A program made the translations under genes and the position numbers. The notes below the pieces were generated by a model, which was not told where the DNA came from, made no database searches, and saw only the letters and a list, made by a program, of their open reading frames with translations. This document shows, piece after piece, positions 8,882 through 16,762 of a stretch of 64,000 nucleotides of DNA. This stretch comes from Villigracilis sp024434165 (GTDB taxonomy: Bacteria > Chloroflexota > Anaerolineae > Anaerolineales > Villigracilaceae). How positions within the stretch are numbered: position 1 is the stretch's first letter; each line of letters opens with the position of its first letter. The DNA lies in assembly GCA_030263665.1 (NCBI GenBank), contig SZPK01000031.1, positions 1 through 64,000 of the forward strand. The letters are read 5' to 3'.

Positions 8882-9961
8882 CTACACTTTCAGGACTTCC
8901 TGCTCGAGCAGGTTCTGCACCAGGTCCTGCCAAGGCTTGGTCAGGTCGAGCCGCACACCGCCGCGGCAATCGCCGCCGGTTTCCAGCCGCTGGATGTATT
9001 CCGCCTCCAGCGCATGTTCCCACAAGGTCTTCGCCCACGCGTCCGGGACGGGAAAAGCCAGCGCTTCCTGTAACCGCTTCAAGGCCAGCGCCTGCAATTC
9101 CGACTCAACATCTTCGTCTTGCTCAAAGACCAGAGCATAGACGGCGTCATCCTTTGCTTCCCATTTTCCAGGCAAAGCCTTGCGGCAAATGATGCCCGCG
9201 TGAAGGACGTTGAATTCCGCCAGTGGCTGGGTCACCATCTTCACTTCGCCATCTGCCAGAACGGATGCGCCGCGCAGGGAACACCCGCCGCGTCCTCGGA
9301 TCAGCGAAGCCCACAGGCTCTCCACGCTGGTTTTGTGCGCCGCGATCCCGACGTAAACAAGCGTGCGCTGGTAGGGACGATCCACCAGGAGGGCGTAACC
9401 GGTCACGTCGGCGCGGGTGTGCGCGTTGCTCAGAACCGGGATGCGTCCATCGGGATACAGATGGCGTACAGGGGACGCCTCATCCACCGGCTCGATCCTC
9501 CACACATACACACCCGCATTGACGCGCACCAGTTCGCGGTTGATCTCCCGGAGCAGTTCGTGCGCGTTCAGGCTGACGTCAATGCTGGTGAAGGTGATCT
9601 CGATCTCCTCCACCCGGATCTTCACCGTGCGGGCGTTCATGTCCACCACCGCGCCGGCGGGCATCCATTCCTTGATGTTTTTCAACGCAGGCGGGAGATC
9701 AGCGCCGGGCTCCGGGGTGAACCACAACGCGCCGTGAAAAGGCATATCGGCCGCAGGTTCGAACGTCCCATAGGATGCGCGGTGCGTTTGCCTGCCGAGG
9801 TATTCCACATCCGGCATGTCGTTCAAGACCGGAAGCCAGAATTGCTCGTAAGGGGCGACCAGGATTTTGCCGTTTCGCGCGGCGTTCTCCTGCGCCTGTC
9901 TCAATTCCTCGATCCGTTCCTTGATATAGTCGTCTTCGTAGGGTTGGGTCCATTCGTACAT
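8882..9961 (-). CDS. hypothetical 359-aa element protein
   Basis: A mixed alpha/beta soluble protein with no recognised family, signal peptide or catalytic motif. The N-terminus is acidic and helical (EDDYIKERIEELRQ). The start at 9961 has an SD (AGGAG) a few bases upstream. A long opposite-strand open frame over this stretch is taken as a high-GC shadow, because only the minus-strand genes carry SDs and fit the close-packed array. Function unknown. Confidence 0.6.
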   Translation of the reverse strand: MYEWTQPYEDDYIKERIEELRQAQENAARNGKILVAPYEQFWLPVLNDMPDVEYLGRQTHRASYGTFEPAADMPFHGALWFTPEPGADLPPALKNIKEWMPAGAVVDMNARTVKIRVEEIEITFTSIDVSLNAHELLREINRELVRVNAGVYVWRIEPVDEASPVRHLYPDGRIPVLSNAHTRADVTGYALLVDRPYQRTLVYVGIAAHKTSVESLWASLIRGRGGCSLRGASVLADGEVKMVTQPLAEFNVLHAGIICRKALPGKWEAKDDAVYALVFEQDEDVESELQALALKRLQEALAFPVPDAWAKTLWEHALEAEYIQRLETGGDCRGGVRLDLTKPWQDLVQNLLEQEVLKV

Positions 9962-9984
9962 CGTTCACTCCTTTGCATGTATGG

Positions 9985-10578
9985 TCAGGATGTGGGTGCG
10001 TTGTCCTGGCTGTACCGCGTGCATGGCTTCTCCTTTTCCTCGATCTGCGCGCCCTCCTCCACCCGAATCACTTCCAGCCACGGCTTGACTTTGTCGGATT
10101 GCCGCGGCTCGCAGCCGATCAGGATCGGCACCTCGGGTTTTTCATCCGCCATGGATTTGGCAAGCGCGATGGCTTTCGGCAGGTTGCCCTGGACACGGTC
10201 TGGAAAGAGTCCGACCTGGTGGGTGACCAGGTTCCCCTGCCGCCAGACTTTGAAGACACCGATCACATCGGTGTATTGATCAACAGGCAGTCGTTTCCAG
10301 TCCAGGTGATACTCCTGCAATTCCACCTCGAGGGTCGTCCATGTGATGCCCAGTTCGGGGTCGAGATCCTCGAAGATGTTCTGCAACAATTCCAGGGCGG
10401 ACGCCCTGGTAATCGGTTTGCCGGCATTCATGGCGCATTCCAGCACGTCGTCCACCTGCCAGACGTGGGCGATCTTGTCCTCCCAGAATTGATAGAGGAC
10501 GTGAAGCGCGTCGTTGTTATCCACGCGGAGTTCCTTGGCGATGGCATCCGCCATTTCTTCGATCATGTAGTCGTACAT
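9985..10578 (-). CDS. hypothetical 197-aa protein
   Basis: The start is ATG 10578, because AAAGGAG lies 6 bases upstream; a longer frame begins inside the preceding gene. The N-terminal ~50 residues are an acidic helical segment (YDYMIEEMADAIAKEL). The middle contains LGITWTTLEVELQEYHLDW. No known domain or membrane segment. It is encoded 11 bp after the upstream gene in the same array. Function unknown. Confidence 0.6.
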   Translation of the reverse strand: MYDYMIEEMADAIAKELRVDNNDALHVLYQFWEDKIAHVWQVDDVLECAMNAGKPITRASALELLQNIFEDLDPELGITWTTLEVELQEYHLDWKRLPVDQYTDVIGVFKVWRQGNLVTHQVGLFPDRVQGNLPKAIALAKSMADEKPEVPILIGCEPRQSDKVKPWLEVIRVEEGAQIEEKEKPCTRYSQDNAPTS

Positions 10579-10589
10579 GGATTTCTCCT

Positions 10590-10913
10590 TTAGAGATGTA
10601 AATGGGAATGGGTGAGACAATCGTCGCCGTTGAGCGAATAGCGGATGGCATACGCCTTGCGGATATAAGCCCGCGCGCCACGCTCGAAGCGAAAGAGCGG
10701 TTCGTTTTCATATAGGTATTTGCCTAGTGTGCGGCGGAAGATCGTCCAGCCGATAGCGTGCGGCGCGCCGGGGTAACTGCGCTCGATTTGCACCTGCGTT
10801 CCATTTCCCTTTCTCAACATCTCGATGGCTTGCTCGAAGGTGAGATGGATGGAGGTTCCCCTGAGCAGGGCCGTGAACGGCAGGATGACCAGATCGGGTT
10901 TGGGTTTGTTCAT
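10590..10913 (-). CDS. hypothetical 107-aa basic protein
   Basis: The start codon overlaps the previous stop in an ATGA arrangement (10910-10913), so translation is probably coupled. The product has a hydrophobic N-terminus (DLVILPFTALLRG), is basic overall, and ends in a His-rich tail (LTHSHLHL). No family recognised. Confidence 0.55.
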   Translation of the reverse strand: MNKPKPDLVILPFTALLRGTSIHLTFEQAIEMLRKGNGTQVQIERSYPGAPHAIGWTIFRRTLGKYLYENEPLFRFERGARAYIRKAYAIRYSLNGDDCLTHSHLHL

Positions 10914-11365
10914 TTCAGAACATCCTCCCCAGCCTCGAATCTCCGCTTCAACTCATCCTTCTGCCTCGCCAGCAGCCGGGCGACATCCGGGCGCACCTTC
11001 GTTTCGTTCCAGCCTGCGCGGCGCGCCTTTTCCAAATCCGCAATGAATTCCCGGATGTCTCTCTTGTGTTGGTGTTCGCTCCAGTTCTCGGGATCGGAGG
11101 CAGGCGCGGATGTGGCTTCCACCCGGCTGAACTCGTGCCAGGGATGGTCGTCTTCATACAGGGCGTCGAAGAACCGTTCCTCGATGTTCACCTGCTGAGC
11201 GATGAAATACTCGCCGTCCTTCAGAAAAGCGCTGATCTGCCTCTCTATTTCCTCAACTGACATGCAGTTGTGATTGGCGAAGACCGCCTCGCCGTGCTGT
11301 TTGTAGTTGCTGGCATCGCGGTACAGGTAGCGAAAGCGGATGTTGGGTTCAGTCGCGTTCGTCAT
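10910..11365 (-). CDS. hypothetical 151-aa element protein
   Basis: It contains RFRYLYRDASNYK near the N-terminus, then a helical segment ending in DGEYFIAQQVNIEERFF and DDHPWHEF, a layout I associate with small hypothetical proteins of plasmids and integrative elements. The C-terminal third is a charged, probably coiled helix (RLLARQKDELKRRFE). It overlaps the upstream gene by 17 bp and the downstream gene by 4 bp. Biochemical role unknown. Confidence 0.65.
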   Translation of the reverse strand: MTNATEPNIRFRYLYRDASNYKQHGEAVFANHNCMSVEEIERQISAFLKDGEYFIAQQVNIEERFFDALYEDDHPWHEFSRVEATSAPASDPENWSEHQHKRDIREFIADLEKARRAGWNETKVRPDVARLLARQKDELKRRFEAGEDVLK

Positions 11366-11756
11366 GGTGCACCTGTCCTTTCACCGCCCAGCCCTGCGCC
11401 TTGATATTCCGCGCCCACATGGTCAGGAAGGATAAGACTTCCCTATGGAAGCGTGTGTCCACTAAGGTCTTGCCATCGCGCTCGATGAATTTCTCACGGC
11501 GATATCCGAGAGCCTGGGTGATCGCAGTCGGTATCCAGGATGGGTAATGCAATTCCACCTCGGGGTCAGGGACCAGGTCGCCGTTCTGTTCGTAGTAGTG
11601 CGCAACGCTGATCAATTCGCCATGCCGCTCGATCACCAGGGGCTGGTATGGGGGCATGTCGAAGCGGACGTGAAAATCTTCCTGGGTCTGAAAGGCGTCG
11701 AGCAGATGGCGGGACTTCAACAGATGTTCAATGGTTTCTTGTAAGAGTGTGGTCAT
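11349..11756 (-). CDS. DUF6908-like protein
   Basis: 135 aa from ATG 11756, with SD GGAGA upstream. An earlier in-frame start would run through the adjacent hairpin and the upstream gene. The core SVAHYYEQNGDLVPDPEVEL resembles DUF6908, a domain from plasmid and element proteins with an HYxEQNGDxxxDPE signature; the family match is from memory. Residues 70-130 continue with a WIPTAITQALGYRREK segment. No known activity. Confidence 0.65.
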   Translation of the reverse strand: MTTLLQETIEHLLKSRHLLDAFQTQEDFHVRFDMPPYQPLVIERHGELISVAHYYEQNGDLVPDPEVELHYPSWIPTAITQALGYRREKFIERDGKTLVDTRFHREVLSFLTMWARNIKAQGWAVKGQVHHDERD

Positions 11757-11773
11757 GGTTGGTTCTCCAAAAA

Positions 11774-11804
11774 GATCGGAGGGCGACATCGTCGCCCTCC
11801 GATC
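11774..11804 (-). terminator. 14-bp perfect hairpin with T-run inside the operon
   Basis: The stem GATCGGAGGGCGAC / GTCGCCCTCCGATC has a 3-nt loop and is followed on the minus strand by TTTTTGG. It has the full form of a rho-independent terminator, yet it lies between two co-directional operon genes and immediately before the SD of the DUF6908-like gene. It would reduce downstream expression unless it is regulated. Confidence 0.75.
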
Positions 11805-11814
11805 GGATTTTGAT

Positions 11815-12579
11815 CTATTCGCTCCAGCCGCTGATACTGTCTTCGAACGCGGCTTCGAGCCAGCCATCGTCGCCGAGGCGGGAGGCGTTTTCATACTGTT
11901 CCACCAGCGGACCTTCGTCGGGTTCGGTATCCGCCTCCCGGTATTCGTAATCCGGACGCAGAGGCACGTCGGCGGGGAACTCGCCTGCCCGCCAGATCTC
12001 CAGCGTGCGCGCGACCTCATAGCCGGGCTTGCAAAACTCCTGCGGGTCCAATTCGGGCGAGACGATCACCACGTATTCATCCCCATCCGAGACGTAATGG
12101 GCGAGAATGTAGGGTCCGATTTGAGAAAGCGCCGCCTGCTCATACTCGAATGGCAGCAGCGGAACTCCCGCCTCGGCGAACAGCCAGGTCACTTTTTCCT
12201 TGAGCCACTCGATGTCCGCGTCGCGGTTGAAGATCGTGCGGCGGTGATCGTTCAACGAGAGGTTCATGGACTGGGTGTATTCGTTCGGCTTCTGGTCTGC
12301 AAGCGCGTATGCCGTTGTTTCAATTTCGAGAGCCACGATTTTGTCATCCTCCCATTTCCAGTGCACGCTGCCCACGTATTCGCAAGGCTTGGAAAACGCG
12401 CCGGAGTTCATCGTGATGCCGCTCCACCCTTGCGGGCGGTCCTGAGGCGTACACCACACCTGGAAGCCGCCGTTCCCAGCCTCGAAGATCGCGGCTGGAT
12501 CGGGGTTGGTGGCGATGTCGAGTTTGCGCGCCAGGTCGAGCACAGGTTTCATATGTTGGTGTTCAGAGTAATGGGACAT
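11815..12579 (-). CDS. hypothetical 254-aa protein
   Basis: The ATG at 12579 has SD AGGAG spaced about 8 bases; a second Met nine codons in is possible. The N-terminus is His-rich (MSHYSEHQHMK). The body is soluble, with Trp-rich strands (GGFQVWCTPQDRPQGW). The C-terminal ~50 residues are strongly acidic. No known domain. It sits between the YubB-like and DUF6908-like genes. Confidence 0.6.
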   Translation of the reverse strand: MSHYSEHQHMKPVLDLARKLDIATNPDPAAIFEAGNGGFQVWCTPQDRPQGWSGITMNSGAFSKPCEYVGSVHWKWEDDKIVALEIETTAYALADQKPNEYTQSMNLSLNDHRRTIFNRDADIEWLKEKVTWLFAEAGVPLLPFEYEQAALSQIGPYILAHYVSDGDEYVVIVSPELDPQEFCKPGYEVARTLEIWRAGEFPADVPLRPDYEYREADTEPDEGPLVEQYENASRLGDDGWLEAAFEDSISGWSE

Positions 12580-12615
12580 GGATTTGCTCCTATTGCTTTT
12601 TGTTGAAGATCAGGA

Positions 12616-13311
12616 TCATCCGCCGCGCAGGCCGCTGTATTCGTCCTGCTCGTGGAACTGTTCCTCGCCGCCGGACCAGCGGGCGTGACCGCAGAACCCG
12701 ATCCCGCCCTCGTAGTATTTCAGGTCGAACTCGTGGTCCGGAAACATGGACGCCAGTTTTTCGATGACGGGTATGGGCGGGCTCCAGGCGGTGTCAAATT
12801 CCAGGAATGCCCGGATGGGCGGATCGTCCGGCAAGGGCGCGCCGCATTGTGCGCAGGTCAGGACGGTCATGCCTTCGATCTTGTGACTCGTTTTGCAGTG
12901 CGAGCAGGCGACGGTCTTGCGGAACGAATCCCGCGACGTGTCTTCGCGGGTTGTGAGATGGACGCGCGTTGCGTTCCACTTCGTCATCCAATTCTCACAG
13001 CACCACTCATAACCGCCGGAGTTGTAGCCATCCTTGATCCAGGGCGTGCCGGGCTCGACGCCGTATTCCGCAGCCAGGACTTCCAATTTTTGTTGGCGAT
13101 CCGGGTCATCCTTTGCGATGGCATGCAGTTTCTCCTGATACTCCCGTGCGCGGCGGTCCGTGTCGCGGTAGACCTGCGGATAGGGAATGATCCGGTTGAA
13201 ATCGAGGACGCGGGCATCCTCATCTGCATGTGATTCGGATCGGATGGCTTCCAAGACTTTGCGTACATCGGGACCGGTGATGGTCAGTTCGTTTTCAGTC
13301 CAATTTGGCAT
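12616..13311 (-). CDS. YubB/Api92-like ferredoxin-fold protein with an inserted zinc ribbon
   Basis: 231 aa from ATG 13311, with SD AAGGAG upstream. MPNWTENELTITGP at the N-terminus is the hallmark of the DUF1281/Api92-like (YubB ferredoxin-like) family found on conjugative plasmids and phages. The C-terminal part carries the matching FLEFDTAWSPPIPVIEKLASMFP segment and WSGGEE. Between them lies a Cys4 knuckle (CSHC...CAQC), which would be an uncommon elaboration. Family function is unknown. Confidence 0.8.
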   Translation of the reverse strand: MPNWTENELTITGPDVRKVLEAIRSESHADEDARVLDFNRIIPYPQVYRDTDRRAREYQEKLHAIAKDDPDRQQKLEVLAAEYGVEPGTPWIKDGYNSGGYEWCCENWMTKWNATRVHLTTREDTSRDSFRKTVACSHCKTSHKIEGMTVLTCAQCGAPLPDDPPIRAFLEFDTAWSPPIPVIEKLASMFPDHEFDLKYYEGGIGFCGHARWSGGEEQFHEQDEYSGLRGG

Positions 13312-13679
13312 GAGATTGCTCCTTGTGTTTGAAAAAATTCCTGCCGGGATTGAACCGGCAGGTTGAGTTGTGGGGAATATTCGGCTTGATCCTGCGCGTC
13401 GCATTCCAGCGCGATCGCCAATTCCTCGTCGGTCATGCTTTCCTCGACGATTGCCTGTTCCATACACGGGTCTGCGCGCGCCAGGCGTTCGGCGTCATCT
13501 GCTGTGCGGATGTGCGGGTTGTTCCGTCCATAGCGGGCAAAGTAACTCGCGCCAACCTTGCTTTTGAACGGGCCGATCACCGCCGTGTACAGGTGACCAT
13601 GTGACTCCTGGGTTGGTATGGTGACGGAGCGGAACAGGACGAGATCGTCCGGCCCGCGCCTGCCGAGATAGAAAGCCAT
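13284..13679 (-). CDS. hypothetical 131-aa protein, 3' end overlapping the next gene
   Basis: The ATG at 13679 has SD AGGAG. The first ~100 residues look like a folded domain (LVLFRSVTIPTQ, SKVGASYFARYGRNN, DDAERLARADP). The last ~28 codons run through the hairpin and SD of the next gene and overlap its start by 28 bp, which suggests an ancestral stop codon near 13365 was lost. No family recognised. Confidence 0.6.
   Translation of the reverse strand: MAFYLGRRGPDDLVLFRSVTIPTQESHGHLYTAVIGPFKSKVGASYFARYGRNNPHIRTADDAERLARADPCMEQAIVEESMTDEELAIALECDAQDQAEYSPQLNLPVQSRQEFFQTQGAISCQIGLKTN
13340..13362 (-). promoter_or_regulatory. terminator-like hairpin inside the 3' end of the 131-aa gene
   Basis: CCTGCCGG / CCGGCAGG with a 7-nt loop is followed on the minus strand by AATTTTTTC and then the SD of the YubB-like gene. 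It is placed like the other operon hairpins but falls within the open frame of the upstream gene. Confidence 0.6.
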
Positions 13680-13687
13680 GTCGTCTC

Positions 13688-14068
13688 CTAGAAGTCCAGA
13701 AGGAGTCCGAGGAAGGCGGCTTGCTCCTGCCTCTCGACTCTCAAGCGCAGATTGACTTCGTTGAGTTTCCCGCTGATGGAATGTTCACGCGTGAAGGTAA
13801 AGTTGAAGGTGATGGATCGCACCTTGTCGAGAGAGAATTTGAAATGCGCAAGCCACAAGGCGTCGTACAGGCGCTGTTCGTAATCGCCGTCCTCTTCAAA
13901 GTCATCCGGCTCGAGCGCGTCACGCAATGCGACGCTGATCCCGGTTGGTGCAGTGAAGCCTATACCCTGGGCTGCCGCGCTGACATCGAGCCAATGAGTT
14001 CCGTCAATGGCTGGCATGGATTTTGGCACGCGCGGAACCAAGTACATGGAAAGTTGGTGGGCTGTCAT
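13688..14068 (-). CDS. DUF6573-like protein
   Basis: 126 aa. The segment AIDGTHWLDVSAAAQGIGFTAP resembles the DUF6573 pattern (D...L.DVS..A.E.GF..P), seen in small plasmid proteins. The C-terminal half is strand-rich (ITFNFTFTREHS...LNEVNLRLRVE). It starts 9 bp after the radC stop. Function unknown; the family assignment is tentative. Confidence 0.6.
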   Translation of the reverse strand: MTAHQLSMYLVPRVPKSMPAIDGTHWLDVSAAAQGIGFTAPTGISVALRDALEPDDFEEDGDYEQRLYDALWLAHFKFSLDKVRSITFNFTFTREHSISGKLNEVNLRLRVERQEQAAFLGLLLDF

Positions 14069-14077
14069 ATCGCGCTC

Positions 14078-14797
14078 CTACGTGAAGCCCATCCCGCGTT
14101 CCTTGAGGCTGACCCACCTGCCTTGGCCGATCACGAGGTGGTCGAGCACTTCGATGTCCAGCAACTTGCCCGCCTGCACGATGGCGCGCGTCACAGCGAC
14201 ATCATCGGGCGAAGGAGTCGGATCCCCCGATGGGTGATTGTGTACCACCACCAGGGCGGATGCCATTCGCCCCACGGCTGCCTGAAAGATTTCGCCCACG
14301 CGCACCTGTGAGGAATTCACCGACCCTTGATAGACCTCCACGATTTCCAGCACGCGATTGCGCCGGTCCAGAAGCAATGTGCGCAGGTGCTCCTTTTCCA
14401 GAAGGCTCATGTCGTGTTGAACGAGCGCGGCGGCGTCTGCGGGAGAATTGATCGTGGGGCGTTCTTCATTGGGAAGGTTGAGCCGCAAGCCCAGATTGAG
14501 CGCGGCTTTGATCCGAACCGCGGTCGCCTGGCTGATGCCCTTGACCTTCGCCAGTTCCATCGGGTGCGCCTGATACAAACGGCGGATGTCTCCCTCGAAA
14601 CGCGCCAGCAGAGCCTGCGCGATCTCGATCTGCCTTTGCCCGCCAATCACCGCCGCCATGAGTTCCGTGAGATTGCAGGCGGTTGCGTTTTGCGCGACGC
14701 GATAGGCGGGCTGCTCGCGCAGGGGTATGGTCTTCAGTTTGGGCTGTTCGTAATGGGTGGGTGTGTGAAGGAGTAACTGGTTGTTGGTGGTAATCAT
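14078..14797 (-). CDS. radC: RadC-family JAB/MPN-domain protein
   Basis: 239 aa from ATG 14797, with SD AGGAG; the longer open frame begins inside the clamp gene. An N-terminal HhH-like helical region (ELAKVKGISQATAVRIKAAL) is followed by the JAB1/MPN metal site HNHPSGDPTPSPDD with upstream Glu/Asp residues. RadC proteins are widespread on mobile elements, where their role is not settled; despite the name they are not clearly recombination-repair enzymes. Metal-ligand residues look intact. Confidence 0.9.
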   Translation of the reverse strand: MITTNNQLLLHTPTHYEQPKLKTIPLREQPAYRVAQNATACNLTELMAAVIGGQRQIEIAQALLARFEGDIRRLYQAHPMELAKVKGISQATAVRIKAALNLGLRLNLPNEERPTINSPADAAALVQHDMSLLEKEHLRTLLLDRRNRVLEIVEVYQGSVNSSQVRVGEIFQAAVGRMASALVVVHNHPSGDPTPSPDDVAVTRAIVQAGKLLDIEVLDHLVIGQGRWVSLKERGMGFT

Positions 14798-14816
14798 GAG
14801 TCTCCTGGGAAACGAA

Positions 14817-14847
14817 GACGGCGTGACATCATCGACGCCACGCCGTC
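14817..14847 (-). promoter_or_regulatory. hairpin before radC
   Basis: The 9-bp stem GACGGCGTG / CACGCCGTC has a 13-nt loop and is followed on the minus strand by TTCGTTTCCC and the radC SD. The flank (GGGAAACGAA on the plus strand) recurs next to the hairpin at 18.3 kb. Confidence 0.65.
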
Positions 14848-14870
14848 TCGAAACGATTTGTTTTCGGTGG

Positions 14871-16037
14871 TTATGCCATTGCCATTTCAGGCAGGCGGAT
14901 CGCGATGGCTTCATCCTCCGGGAAGGGATCCTTGTTCCCCTCCACCATCATTGGCATGATGACCGCCGTGAAACTGCCCGCCTCGGTCAGGATGGGTTTC
15001 TGCCCGCCGCTGATCCGGATGGCTAGTTCGCCCTTGCAGGCTTCCGCCGCGCGTTTCAGGAAAACGGCGGACAGCCAGATACTGGTGTCTTCACCGCTGG
15101 CTGTACCTTCCAGGATGTTGCGCGCCTGTCCGGTCTCGGTTTCCGCAGAGGCGATCTTCGCCGCGCCGTTCACGGCCTTGATGAACGTGCTTTGCGTGCC
15201 CATCGCGTTCACCATGCGGATGGACTGCATCAGGCTGTTCTGTTGCACCTGAAGGTGAGCGATTGTATTGTTTCTCGCCTCTTCGATCAGGGTCGTGATC
15301 TGCGCGGAGGGAAAGTTCTCCGCGGAGGTGACGGTCGCCAGAGTCAGGTCTTTGGAACTCTCTGCATTCGTGATCTGGAAGATGTAGCGATTGGGTCCTG
15401 AAGTTCCCAGGCGAATCTTGTCGCGGTCATCCACCAGCGTGGACAGCACGCGGGCAAAACTCAGGGGCAGGGAAACCGAGGTGGGTTCTGCTGGTCCCTC
15501 GATGCTTTCGCGCACGTAACCGGCGGAGTATCCATCGGCTGTCTGTGCGATCACGGATTCCTGATCCAACATCAGATGCAGTACCTGTAAGACTGCACGC
15601 GCATCATCCGTGGAGGCAAAGGCCAGGACGCGTGCAAGACTCCGGAACGTGACGCCCGAGAGCGTGGCAATGGTTTGAATACTTTCCTCGCCGATGACGG
15701 GAAGCGGCTCGTCCACGATGCGCAGGGTGGTTTTTGTGGAGGCGCCTTGCAGGATGAGCGAGTTCTGTTCCACGGACAGGCAGATTTCGCCCGCGAGGGT
15801 CTCCACCACGGCTTTCAAGGTCATGGCATCCACGCTCACAGACAGATCTTCGTTGCAGTCCACGTTCACCGCGGCGCGCGCGGCGGTCTCGCCGTTGAAA
15901 CAGGACAGGCGCATGACGCCGTTGGTGTTGGCGTCCAGCCGCACGAGCGAAAAGGCAGCCATCAGGGAACTCTTGAGGCTGGCGCGCGTCACAGCGTTCA
16001 GCGCGGCGTGCAAGGTATCTTGTTGAATGGTGATCAT
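14871..16037 (-). CDS. dnaN: DNA polymerase III beta-clamp (DnaN) paralogue
   Basis: 388 aa, close to the usual clamp length. The start is ATG 16037 with SD AGGAG; the upstream extension lacks an SD. The N-terminus MITIQQDTLHAALNAVTRAS is the typical first domain, and later segments (FRSLARVLAFAS, LPLSFARVLSTL) match the repeated clamp fold. The end (GSFTAVIMPMM) aligns with the canonical C-terminal region. Its neighbours SSB and primase suggest an element-encoded second clamp for island replication or repair, not the chromosomal dnaN beside dnaA. Confidence 0.88.
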   Translation of the reverse strand: MITIQQDTLHAALNAVTRASLKSSLMAAFSLVRLDANTNGVMRLSCFNGETAARAAVNVDCNEDLSVSVDAMTLKAVVETLAGEICLSVEQNSLILQGASTKTTLRIVDEPLPVIGEESIQTIATLSGVTFRSLARVLAFASTDDARAVLQVLHLMLDQESVIAQTADGYSAGYVRESIEGPAEPTSVSLPLSFARVLSTLVDDRDKIRLGTSGPNRYIFQITNAESSKDLTLATVTSAENFPSAQITTLIEEARNNTIAHLQVQQNSLMQSIRMVNAMGTQSTFIKAVNGAAKIASAETETGQARNILEGTASGEDTSIWLSAVFLKRAAEACKGELAIRISGGQKPILTEAGSFTAVIMPMMVEGNKDPFPEDEAIAIRLPEMAMA

Positions 16038-16057
16038 TATGTTGTCTCCTGGGTTTG

Positions 16058-16085
16058 AAACGGGAGTCCGGATGGACTCCCGTTT
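16058..16085 (-). promoter_or_regulatory. 12-bp perfect hairpin between ssb and dnaN
   Basis: AAACGGGAGTCC / GGACTCCCGTTT with a 4-nt loop lies just upstream of the dnaN SD and is followed by only a short T stretch. It is better read as an mRNA-stabilising or attenuating hairpin than as a strong terminator. Confidence 0.6.
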
Positions 16086-16098
16086 GCGTGATTGGTGT

Positions 16099-16524
16099 CT
16101 AGAATGGAATTTCGTCTTCGGACGGACCTTGCACATCGCTGGATTCGGAGCCTGATTCGGAACCGCTGTTCTTGTTATCCAGGAAGTGAATTTCAAGAAT
16201 CTTCAGTTCATAATCGGCTTGCACTGTGCCGTCCTGACGCGTCCATAACCTCGGGCGACCTGTGTTTTTATCCGGTGTGAGCCTGCCCTCGATCAGCACT
16301 TTGCTGCCCTTACGCAAGTACTGGTTGCAGACCTCCGCCTGCTTCCCCCAGGCCGCGCAGCGAAACCAGGTGGTGGTCTTGATGACTTCACCCTTGTCGT
16401 TGGTGTACTGGTCGTTGTTGGCAACATTGAAGGACGTCACGGGCGTGCCGGAGGGCGTATAGCGCATTTCCGGGTCGGTTCCAAGATGACCGACGAATGT
16501 GGTTTTGTTGTATTGCTTGGACAT
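16099..16524 (-). CDS. ssb: single-stranded DNA-binding protein
   Basis: 141 aa. The OB-fold starts with YNKTTFVGHLGTDPEMRYTPSG and includes TTWFRCAAWGKQAEVCNQYL and GSKVLIEGRL, all standard SSB motifs. A Ser/Gly/Glu-rich linker leads to the acidic tip DEIPF, which recruits replication proteins. It binds ssDNA as an oligomer. It is encoded with the clamp and primase, so probably an element-specific SSB. Confidence 0.95.
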   Translation of the reverse strand: MSKQYNKTTFVGHLGTDPEMRYTPSGTPVTSFNVANNDQYTNDKGEVIKTTTWFRCAAWGKQAEVCNQYLRKGSKVLIEGRLTPDKNTGRPRLWTRQDGTVQADYELKILEIHFLDNKNSGSESGSESSDVQGPSEDEIPF

Positions 16525-16548
16525 TGTTTTCTCCTTGTTGAATTTGGT

Positions 16549-16689
16549 TTAGCGGCAGATGTCGCGCAGGCGTTTGTCCACCTCGTACTGGCCGGAGGCG
16601 ATGTAGCGGATCATGGCGATCACGAACCAGACCGCCCAGCCCAGGAAGAGGGCTGCGATCAGAAGGACGATAAGTGTGAACGTTGACAT
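16549..16689 (-). CDS. small single-span membrane protein (46 aa)
   Basis: Found by reading the gap between ssb and the primase. The ATG at 16689 has a strong SD (AAGGAG, spacing ~8). The product MSTFTLIVLLIAALFLGWAV... has one hydrophobic span (residues ~3-30) and a charged tail (YEVDKRLRDICR). It lies between a hairpin and ssb in the same operon. Function unknown. Confidence 0.65.
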   Translation of the reverse strand: MSTFTLIVLLIAALFLGWAVWFVIAMIRYIASGQYEVDKRLRDICR

Positions 16690-16714
16690 GATTGGTTCTC
16701 CTTGGGGAAATGAA

Positions 16715-16745
16715 ATCGGGGAGCGATTTGCGATCGCTCCCCGAT
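16715..16745 (-). promoter_or_regulatory. 13-bp perfect hairpin after the primase gene
   Basis: ATCGGGGAGCGAT / ATCGCTCCCCGAT with a 5-nt loop, then TTCATTTCCCC and the SD of the 46-aa membrane protein on the minus strand. Same layout as the other operon hairpins. Confidence 0.65.
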
Positions 16746-16762
16746 ACAGGGAATGGGATGGA

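Noticed and set aside
9119..10279. 386-codon open frame on the plus strand
   Set aside because: It lies antisense to two close-packed minus-strand genes with good SDs, has no SD itself and gives a His/Arg-rich shadow translation.
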